Shown: positions 52,778 to 64,000 of the stretch, in pieces
Position numbering within the stretch: the stretch's first letter is position 1
How the letters are laid out: each line of letters starts with the position of its first letter
Assembly: GCF_029076445.1 (NCBI RefSeq)
Contig: NZ_JARESG010000017.1
Location: 34,761 to 98,760 of the forward strand
Reading direction: 5' to 3'
Origin: Pseudarthrobacter naphthalenicus
Lineage (GTDB): Bacteria > Actinomycetota > Actinomycetes > Actinomycetales > Micrococcaceae
Length of the DNA: 64,000 nucleotides
The notes under the pieces: model-generated
Seen by the model: only the letters and a program-made list of their open reading frames with translations
Told to the model about the DNA's origin: nothing
Database searches by the model: none
Made by a program: the position numbers and the translations under genes

Positions 52778-53740
52778 TCAGGGAACCAGAAGGACCTTGC
52801 CTGTGGTGCGGCGGCCTTCGAGGTCCTCATGGGCACGCTGCGCTTCGGCCAGCGGGTAGCTCGCACCGATCCTTACCTTCAGGCTGCCGTCCGCCACGGC
52901 CGAGAACACTTCGCTGGACCGCCACAGGCGCTCCTGGGGGTTGGCGAGGAAGTCGGCGAGCTTGGGCCGCGTCAGGGATAGCGAGCCGCCGGCATTAAGC
53001 CGCTGCGGATCCACCGGCGGCACGGCGCCGGAGGCAGCGCCGAACAGGACCAGGAACCCCCGGCTGCGCAGGCTGGCAAGTGAGCCGTCGAACGTATCTT
53101 TCCCGACGCCGTCGTACACCACGTTGACCCCGACGCCGTTGGTGAGCTCACGGACAGCTTCCGCGAAGCCCTCGTAGCGGAGGACCTCATCCGCGCCTGC
53201 GGTCCTCGCGAGTTGTTCCTTTTCGTCGGTGGAGACGGTGGTAATGACCCGGGCTCCGCGGCTTTTCAGGAGCTGGGTGAGGAGCAGTCCGACGCCGCCG
53301 GCACCGGCGTGGACCAGTACCGTGTGGCCGGGCTCCACCCGGAAGGAGGAATTGATGAGGTAGTGGGCTGTCATGCCCTGCAGGGGGAGCGCAGCGGCCG
53401 TGTGGAGGTCCACCCCCTCGGGAACGGGGAGTGCCTTGGCCGCGTCAAGGACGGTGTATTCGGCATAGCATTCCTGGCCTTCGGCGGTTGCCACCCGGCT
53501 TCCCACGGCAATGCCTTCAACGCCCTCCCCGACTGCCTCAACGGTTCCCGCGGCTTCGGAGCCGGGCGTGAACGGGTACGTCACCTTGTACATGCCGCCG
53601 CGCTGGTAGGTCTCAATGAAGTTGACGCCGGTGGCCGCCACCTTGACCAGCAGCTGACCCGGGCCGGGCGTGGGCTGCTCAATCTCTGCGTACTCGAGGA
53701 CTTCCGGACCTCCGGACTGGCGGGCAACGATTGCATGCAT
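52778..53740 (-). CDS. Zinc-independent quinone oxidoreductase (QOR-type MDR)
   Basis: A 320-aa NADPH:quinone reductase-like medium-chain dehydrogenase. The start MHAIVARQSG at 53740 is favoured by GAGGAGA upstream. The Rossmann loop is HAGAGGVGLLL; RGGMYKVTYPFTPGSEAAG and NVVYDGVGKDTFD are QOR signatures, and the zinc-binding Cys cluster is absent. It lies 87 bp upstream of the NRPS gene, separated by the GTTCACC repeats, so is probably its own unit. Confidence 0.9.
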   Translation of the reverse strand: MHAIVARQSGGPEVLEYAEIEQPTPGPGQLLVKVAATGVNFIETYQRGGMYKVTYPFTPGSEAAGTVEAVGEGVEGIAVGSRVATAEGQECYAEYTVLDAAKALPVPEGVDLHTAAALPLQGMTAHYLINSSFRVEPGHTVLVHAGAGGVGLLLTQLLKSRGARVITTVSTDEKEQLARTAGADEVLRYEGFAEAVRELTNGVGVNVVYDGVGKDTFDGSLASLRSRGFLVLFGAASGAVPPVDPQRLNAGGSLSLTRPKLADFLANPQERLWRSSEVFSAVADGSLKVRIGASYPLAEAQRAHEDLEGRRTTGKVLLVP

Positions 53741-53833
53741 GGAACGTCTCCTCTCGGGGCGGGGATTTCCCGGGCCGTTTTCTCTGACCATCCTATGGAT
53801 GCCGTGGTCCGTCAGCGAAGTCCGGTGGGGAGT

Positions 53834-54925
53834 TTAGTAGCGGCGCGTGACCGTTGCCATGGGGCATTCGAAGTGGCGCCCGGCGGAGAGCCCCACGTTG
53901 TTGAGGTAACGGACAATGATGCCGTAAGACTGGATCAGGGTGGTTTCCGTGTAGGGAACCTGGTGCTTTGTGCAGTACTCGCGGACGATCTTGGCGGCCT
54001 TGTCCAGCTGGGGGCGCGCCATGTCCGGGAAGAGGTGGTGTTCGGCCTGGCGGTTCAGCCCGCCCAGCAGGATGTCCATGAATCGGCCCCCGGAGATGTT
54101 GCGGGAGGTCAGGACCTGGCGGCTGAAGAAATCAACACGGCTGTCAGCGGGCAGGACAGGCATGCCCTTGTGGTTCGGGGCAAACGATGCGCCCATGTAG
54201 AAGCCGAACACGGCGAGCTGCACACCGATGAAGGCGAAGGCCATGCCCAGCGGCAGGAAAGTAAAAGCCAGGGCCGGCAGTGCGCCGAGGCGGACCAGCA
54301 GGATGGGCAGCTCCACCCACCGGTGCGTGACTTTGGCGCGGCGGAAGACAAACCTGACCGAATCGATCTGCAGGCCAAGGCCCACCAGGAACAGCAGGGG
54401 GAAGAAGAACCAGCCCTGCTTGCGCGTCAGGAACGAGAACCGGCCCTGCCGGTCGGCCACCGCTTCGGTGTGGAACGCGATAGGGCCCGGAGCGATGTCC
54501 GGATCCTTGGAGATGACGTTGGGGTGGTTATGGTGGGCGCCGTGCTTCTGCTCCCACCAGGAGTAGCTCATGCCGGCCACCGAGGTGGCCAGGAGGCGTG
54601 CGGTCCAGTCATTGGCCCTGCGGGAGGCGAAGATCTGGCGGTGGCCGGCCTCGTGGGCCAGGAAGCTCAGCTGCGTGCACAGGACGCCTACGGCGGCGGC
54701 GATGAGGAGCTGGAACCAGCTGTCGCCGATCAGGGCGAAGCCGAACCAGGCTGCCGTCATCAGCAGGACCAGGCTGGCGAACACGGTGATATAGAAGCCG
54801 ACGCGGCGTTCCAGCAGGCCTTCAGCCTTGACGGCCTTGAGCAGCTCGGAGTAACTCAGGACCACGGCATTGGGCTTGCGGACGCGCGATTGAGGACGTT
54901 CAGGGGTGTGTAGGGTGGTGGACAT
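53834..54925 (-). CDS. Membrane fatty-acid/acyl desaturase
   Basis: A 363-aa di-iron desaturase. The three His boxes are HEAGH (91-95), HGAHH (128-132) and QAEHH (293-297). About four membrane helices flank them. It probably inserts a cis double bond into acyl chains of membrane lipids. A variable basic N-terminus of 20 residues begins at ATG 54925. Divergent from argC with 171 bp between. Confidence 0.92.
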   Translation of the reverse strand: MSTTLHTPERPQSRVRKPNAVVLSYSELLKAVKAEGLLERRVGFYITVFASLVLLMTAAWFGFALIGDSWFQLLIAAAVGVLCTQLSFLAHEAGHRQIFASRRANDWTARLLATSVAGMSYSWWEQKHGAHHNHPNVISKDPDIAPGPIAFHTEAVADRQGRFSFLTRKQGWFFFPLLFLVGLGLQIDSVRFVFRRAKVTHRWVELPILLVRLGALPALAFTFLPLGMAFAFIGVQLAVFGFYMGASFAPNHKGMPVLPADSRVDFFSRQVLTSRNISGGRFMDILLGGLNRQAEHHLFPDMARPQLDKAAKIVREYCTKHQVPYTETTLIQSYGIIVRYLNNVGLSAGRHFECPMATVTRRY

Positions 54926-55032
54926 GAAGCGGGGCCTCGTCACAGTAACGGGCAACGCTGCAGCCGACATTCGGACTGCACGGTCAGGATCACCCTCAGT
55001 CCAGCTTACGGGTACGTGTCCAACTGGCTTGG

Positions 55033-57291
<2,259 letters not shown>

Positions 57292-57322
57292 ATCCATCAG
57301 CAACCCTGGAGATACCTTCAGC

Positions 57323-58279
57323 ATGAACACCCAGACCCGTGAGACCACGTCCATGAGCGATGCCCAAAACAAGGCCGGCACGCTGATCGAGGCACTGCCG
57401 TGGATCCAGCGCTTCGCCGGCACCACCATGGTGATCAAGTACGGCGGCAACGCGATGGTCAACGATGAGCTGCGACGGGCGTTCGCCGAGGACGTGGTGT
57501 TCCTGCACCACGTGGGCATCCATCCGGTGGTGGTTCACGGCGGCGGCCCCCAGATTAACGCCATGCTGGCGCGGCTGGGCATCGAATCCGAGTTCAAGGG
57601 CGGCCTGCGTGTCACCACGCCCGAGGCCATGGACGTGGTCCGGATGGTCCTCACCGGCCAGGTGGGCCGTGAACTGGTTGGCCTGATCAACTCCCATGGA
57701 CCCTACGCGGTGGGCATGTCCGGCGAGGACGGCGGCCTGCTCCGGGCCGTCCGCACCGGAACCGTCATCGATGGCGAGGAGGTGGACCTGGGCCTGGTGG
57801 GCGAAGTGGTGGGTGTGAACCCCGAAGGCATCCGGGACATCCTGGCTGCCGGCCGCATCCCGGTCATCTCCACCGTGGCCCCGGAAATCGAATCAGAGGG
57901 CGTGGAGACGGCCGCCGGTGAAGTCCAGACCACGGGCCAGGTCCTCAACGTCAACGCGGACACGGCCGCCGCCGCCGTGGCCGAAGCGCTCGGGGCCTCC
58001 AAACTGGTGATCCTCACCGACGTCGAAGGCCTTTACGCCGACTGGCCGGACAGGTCCTCGCTCATTTCCTCCCTGACGGCGTCCGAACTGCGCCGGCTCC
58101 TGCCGTCCCTTGAGTCCGGCATGATCCCCAAGATGGAAGCGTGCCTCAAAGCCGTCGAAGGCGGCGTGGAGCGTGCGCACATCGTGGACGGCAGGCTGCC
58201 GCACTCGATGCTCCTGGAAACCTTTACGACCGCCGGCATCGGCACGCAGGTCGTCCCTGACGAGGAAGTGAACGCATGA
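57323..58279 (+). CDS. argB: Acetylglutamate kinase
   Basis: Phosphorylates N-acetylglutamate, often the arginine-inhibited step. ATG 57323 gives 318 aa; ATG 57353 (MSDAQ) is an alternative. Motifs are [37 protein letters not shown] and [13 protein letters not shown]. Overlaps argD by 4 bp. Confidence 0.96.
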   Translation: MNTQTRETTSMSDAQNKAGTLIEALPWIQRFAGTTMVIKYGGNAMVNDELRRAFAEDVVFLHHVGIHPVVVHGGGPQINAMLARLGIESEFKGGLRVTTPEAMDVVRMVLTGQVGRELVGLINSHGPYAVGMSGEDGGLLRAVRTGTVIDGEEVDLGLVGEVVGVNPEGIRDILAAGRIPVISTVAPEIESEGVETAAGEVQTTGQVLNVNADTAAAAVAEALGASKLVILTDVEGLYADWPDRSSLISSLTASELRRLLPSLESGMIPKMEACLKAVEGGVERAHIVDGRLPHSMLLETFTTAGIGTQVVPDEEVNA

Positions 58280-59535
58280 ACGAGCTCCAGCAAACCCCCG
58301 TAGCCGAGCTGGTGGAAACCTCGGGCCACACCAGCGGTGCTGAGTGGCTTTCGCGCTACTCCTCCTCCCTTATGGGCGTTTTTGGCACGCCGCAGCGTGT
58401 CCTGGTCCGGGGCGCCGGCTGCCTCGTGTGGGACGCGGACGGCAAGGAATACCTGGACCTGCTCGGCGGCATTGCCGTCAACGCCCTCGGCCACGCCAAC
58501 CCGTTCGTGACCTCTGTGATCTCCAGCCAGCTGGCCACTTTGGGGCACGTCTCGAACTTCTTTACCAGCCCGACGCAGATTGCACTTGCCGAGAGGCTGC
58601 TGGCCCTGGCGCACGCCCCGGCCGGCTCCAAGGTGTTCTTCGCCAACTCCGGCACGGAAGCCGTCGAAGCCGCCTTCAAGCTGGCACGGCGGAACAACAC
58701 CGGCCCCGGCGGCGCGCCCCGGACCAAGATCGTGGCCCTGGAAGGTGCCTTCCACGGGCGCACCATGGGTGCCCTGGCCCTGACCGCGAAGGAAGCCTAC
58801 CGGGCACCCTTCGAACCGCTGCCCGGCGGCGTGGTCCACATTCCGTTCGGGGATGTCGCAGCCCTCGAGGCCGCCGTCGACGAGTCCGTGGCCGCCGTCT
58901 TCCTGGAACCCATCCAGGGCGAGGCCGGGGTCCGGCCGCTCCCCGCCGGCTACCTCAAAGCAGCCCGGGATGCGACCGCCAAAGCCGGTGCCCTGCTCAT
59001 ACTGGACGAGGTCCAGACCGGGATCGGCCGCACCGGCAAATGGTTCGCCAGCGAGGACGCCGGCATCGTTCCGGACGCCATCACCCTGGCCAAGGGCCTC
59101 GGCGGCGGGTTCCCCATCGGCGCGCTGATCACCTTCGGGGAGCAGCCGTCGTCGCTCCTTGGCGCAGGCCAGCACGGCAGTACCTTCGGCGGGAACCCGG
59201 TGGCGACGGCCGCCGCCCTGGCCACGCTGCACGCCCTCGAAAGTCAGCGCGTGCTGGAAAATGTCGCGAAGGTGGGGGAGTACCTGCGCAGCGGGCTCGC
59301 CGATGTGGACGGCGTCACCGAAGTCCGCGGCGAAGGCCTGCTGATCGGCTTCGACCTGGACGCCGACGTGGCACCTGCCGTGGTGGCCGCCGGCCTCGAC
59401 GCCGGCTTCATCGTCAACAGCCCCGGCCCCCACACCATCCGGCTGGCCCCGCCGCTGGTCCTCACCACCGAACAGGCCGGCACCTTCCTCGCCGCCCTCC
59501 CGGACCTCCTCCAGACAGCTAAGGACGCTCAGTGA
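58276..59535 (+). CDS. argD: Acetylornithine aminotransferase
   Basis: PLP enzyme, 419 aa. [41 protein letters not shown] and the PLP-Lys motif [15 protein letters not shown] are all visible. Coupled to argB and argF by 4-bp overlaps. Confidence 0.97.
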   Translation: MNELQQTPVAELVETSGHTSGAEWLSRYSSSLMGVFGTPQRVLVRGAGCLVWDADGKEYLDLLGGIAVNALGHANPFVTSVISSQLATLGHVSNFFTSPTQIALAERLLALAHAPAGSKVFFANSGTEAVEAAFKLARRNNTGPGGAPRTKIVALEGAFHGRTMGALALTAKEAYRAPFEPLPGGVVHIPFGDVAALEAAVDESVAAVFLEPIQGEAGVRPLPAGYLKAARDATAKAGALLILDEVQTGIGRTGKWFASEDAGIVPDAITLAKGLGGGFPIGALITFGEQPSSLLGAGQHGSTFGGNPVATAAALATLHALESQRVLENVAKVGEYLRSGLADVDGVTEVRGEGLLIGFDLDADVAPAVVAAGLDAGFIVNSPGPHTIRLAPPLVLTTEQAGTFLAALPDLLQTAKDAQ

Positions 59536-60560
59536 CCCCCGTAGTTTCAGCCGCCGCAGCACCCGCCACCACCCGCCACTTCCTGAAGGACACCGACCTC
59601 AGCCCGGCCGAACAGGCTGAAGTGCTCAACCTGGCCGTCCGGATGAAGGCGGCGCCCTACAGTGTGCAGCCGTTCGCGGCGGCGGGTAACGGCCGCAAGA
59701 CCGTGGCCGTCATCTTCGACAAAACGTCCACGCGCACCCGGGTGTCCTTCGCCACCGGCATCGCCGACATGGGCGGCAACGCGCTGATCATTAACCCGGG
59801 CGAGGCGCAGATCGGTCACAAGGAATCGGTGGAGGACACCGCCAAGGTCCTGGAACGGATGGTCTCCACCATCGTCTGGCGTACCGGTGCCCATGCAGGC
59901 CTGGTGGCGATGGCGGAAAACTCCAAGGTGCCTGTCATCAATGCCCTGTGCGATGACTACCACCCGTGCCAGCTCCTCGCCGACCTCCTGGCGGTCAAAG
60001 AGCATAAGGGCGAGCTCAAGGGCCTGACCATGGCCTACCTTGGCGATGCCGCCAACAACATGGCCAATTCCTACCTGCTGGCGGGTGTCACCGCCGGCAT
60101 GCATGTCCGCATAGCCGGGCCCGAAGGCTACCTTCCGGCGGCGGAAATTATCGCTGCCGCCGAGGAACGCGCCGCGGAGACCGGCGGGTCCGTGCTGGTC
60201 ACCACCGACGCCGCAGCGGCCCTTGAGGATGCCGACGTCGTCGCTACAGACACCTGGGTCTCCATGGGGCAGGAAGCGGAAAAGGAAGCCCGGCTGCAGC
60301 TGTTCCGCGAGTACTCCGTCGATGAGGCGGCGATGGCACACGCGGCGGATGACGCCGTCGTGCTTCACTGCCTGCCTGCATACCGCGGCTACGAAATTTC
60401 GGCCGGTGTCATCGACGGGCCGCAGTCCATCGTCTGGGACGAAGCCGAGAACCGGCTGCACGCCCAGAAGGCGCTGATGGCGTGGCTGATGCACCGGTCC
60501 GGACTGGCATTCGTTGAGGGCCTCGCTCCGGTTGAGGGCACCGGGGAGAGCACGTTCTAG
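59532..60560 (+). CDS. argF: Ornithine carbamoyltransferase
   Basis: Makes citrulline from ornithine and carbamoyl phosphate. 342 aa with FDKTSTRTRVSF at the carbamoyl phosphate site, and HCLPAYRG with the ornithine-site Cys. The GTG start overlaps the argD stop. Confidence 0.98.
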   Translation: MTPVVSAAAAPATTRHFLKDTDLSPAEQAEVLNLAVRMKAAPYSVQPFAAAGNGRKTVAVIFDKTSTRTRVSFATGIADMGGNALIINPGEAQIGHKESVEDTAKVLERMVSTIVWRTGAHAGLVAMAENSKVPVINALCDDYHPCQLLADLLAVKEHKGELKGLTMAYLGDAANNMANSYLLAGVTAGMHVRIAGPEGYLPAAEIIAAAEERAAETGGSVLVTTDAAAALEDADVVATDTWVSMGQEAEKEARLQLFREYSVDEAAMAHAADDAVVLHCLPAYRGYEISAGVIDGPQSIVWDEAENRLHAQKALMAWLMHRSGLAFVEGLAPVEGTGESTF

Positions 60561-61090
60561 TGTCCGTTCCGTCCGCCGCGCCGGGCTCCAGTCCGGCCAC
60601 CAAAACCGCCCGCCAGGCCCGCATCGCGGCCATCCTGACGGGTGAATCGGTGCGCTCCCAGGCGGAGCTGGCCGCGTTGCTGGCGGACGACGGCGTCCAG
60701 GTCACCCAGGCAACCCTGTCCCGGGACCTGGTGGAACTCGGCGCTGTCCGCGTCCGCGGCAAGGAGGGCGTGCTGGTCTACGCCGTCCCCGGCGAAGGCG
60801 GCGAACGGGCGGCCAAGAGCGGGGTGAGCCAGGAAATCCTGGACGCCCGGCTGGCCCGGCTGTGCAGCGAACTCCTGGTCACCGCGGAGGCATCGGCGAA
60901 CATCGCGGTGCTCCGGACCCCGCCGGGTGCCGCCAACTTCCTGGCCTTGGCCATCGACCACTCGGTGATGCCGTCCATCCTGGGGACCATCGCCGGTGAT
61001 GACACCGTGCTGCTCGTGTCCCGGGATCCGCAGGGCGGCCAGGACCTGGCCGCCCGGTTCCTGCAGCTGGCCGAGGACGCGGCGCAATAG
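60560..61090 (+). CDS. argR: Arginine repressor ArgR
   Basis: Arginine-sensing hexameric repressor, 176 aa. The winged helix includes RIAAILTGESVRSQAELAAL and QVTQATLSRDLVELGAVRVR; the C-terminal oligomerisation/arginine domain has VLRTPPGAANFLALAIDH and GTIAGDDTVLLVSRD. Its GTG shares a base with the argF stop, placing the regulator in its own target operon. Confidence 0.97.
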   Translation: MSVPSAAPGSSPATKTARQARIAAILTGESVRSQAELAALLADDGVQVTQATLSRDLVELGAVRVRGKEGVLVYAVPGEGGERAAKSGVSQEILDARLARLCSELLVTAEASANIAVLRTPPGAANFLALAIDHSVMPSILGTIAGDDTVLLVSRDPQGGQDLAARFLQLAEDAAQ

Positions 61091-61147
61091 TTTTCGCCCC
61101 ATAAACTTGAAGACAAACCAAGAACCAAACAACTAAGGAGCATTTTC

Positions 61148-63786
<2,639 letters not shown>

Positions 63787-63793
63787 CCTGCCG

Positions 63794-63862
63794 ACGCTCT
63801 CTCACTTAATGCGCCTTTTCCGGCAACGCTCTCTCACTTTCTTCAGGAAAGTGAGAGAGCGT
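63794..63862. repeat. ACGCTCTCTCACTT repeat, two direct and one inverted copy
   Basis: Copies at 63794-63807 and 63826-63839 and an inverted copy at 63849-63862. The second and third form the arms of the terminator hairpin. May be a dispersed repeat in this genome. Confidence 0.7.
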
Positions 63863-63868
63863 TGCCGG
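63820..63868. terminator. 22-bp-stem hairpin after argH
   Basis: A perfect 22-bp stem (63820-63841 with 63847-63868), 5-nt loop TTCAG, flanked by TTTTC on one side and TTTTCC on the other, so able to end transcripts from both directions. Confidence 0.75.
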
Positions 63869-63897
63869 TTTTCCGCAGATTGTCAAGCTGTGTGGAG

Positions 63898-64000
63898 TCA
63901 TTGGGTTTGTTGTGTGGGTGTTTTTGTTGCGGGAAGGTTGATTCCGGCGTGGCTGGCGGGGGCTGGTGTGATGGGGCGCTGGTGGAATCGTTCGGGGTTC
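63898..64000 (-). CDS. Probable transposase, C-terminal fragment (partial)
   Basis: A minus-strand frame running off the window. The last 33 residues include NPERFHQRPITPAPASHAGI then NLPATKTPTQQTQ and a TGA stop at 63898-63900. The PERF...P...AGIN pattern resembles IS3-family transposase C-termini. TGTCAAGCTG at 63881 just beyond the stop could be an element end. Too short to be sure. Confidence 0.4.
   Translation of the reverse strand, partial: NPERFHQRPITPAPASHAGINLPATKTPTQQTQ

Overview
The window is high-GC actinobacterial chromosome. Short gaps, GTG starts, ATGA/GTGA start-stop overlaps, many TANNNT boxes 6-8 nt before start codons (leaderless transcripts) and TTCGAA-type LexA boxes all fit. 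Gene content and order (ftsK-pgsA-cinA-clgR-DUF3046-recA-recX-miaB-miaA-dapF-hflX, lexA beside a LysM gene, a his operon, infC-rpmI-rplT-trmH, pheST, argCJBDFRGH) resemble the mycobacterial recA-lexA and pheST-arg regions. The style is that of Micrococcaceae such as Arthrobacter or Pseudarthrobacter. Genus is an inference; no 16S or other marker is present.

Layout. 1-2990: end of a molybdopterin oxidoreductase gene, then the cofactor genes moeA-moaC-mog-moaE. 3085-9587: dapB, a small membrane protein, a membrane acyltransferase, a broken DUF222 gene with a LexA box, a nitrilase-fold protein without its catalytic Cys, dapA and rnj. 9748-21493: ftsK, pgsA, cinA, clgR, marR, DUF3046, recA-recX, miaB-miaA, dapF and a methyltransferase. 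21494-27055: hflX behind a 459-nt leader, a DinG-type helicase, and lexA divergent from a SOS cell-division suppressor. 27168-32946: hisC-hisB-hisH, a 52-aa membrane protein, priA, an SseB-like gene and an MFS transporter. 33051-36678: DUF1844 gene, infC (ATT start), rpmI, rplT, trmH. 36771-42684: GlsB-type protein, cation transporter, second MFS, MutT, SOS-boxed radical SAM protein, SIMPL protein and an HExxH protein. 42916-54925: pheST, a phosphopantetheinyl transferase, an M1 peptidase, a 1322-aa Pls/PosA-type single-module NRPS with a PHO-box-like element, a quinone reductase and a desaturase. 55097-63786: complete arginine cluster. 63787-64000: a large hairpin and the likely 3' end of a transposase gene.

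How it fits together. Several lysine/peptidoglycan genes (dapA, dapB, dapF) and the whole ornithine-to-arginine path are present. The SOS circuit is visible through boxes at recA, lexA/LysM, the radical SAM gene and the DUF222 relic. The best candidate for undescribed biology is the Pls/PosA-type synthetase: it sits 1.5 kb from a PPTase that could prime it, has a leaderless promoter, and carries 11-nt-spaced GTTCACC repeats that look like PhoP sites. Other items of interest are the hflX leader with a 6-codon leaderless ORF, the HExxH membrane protein, and the long tail on IF-3.
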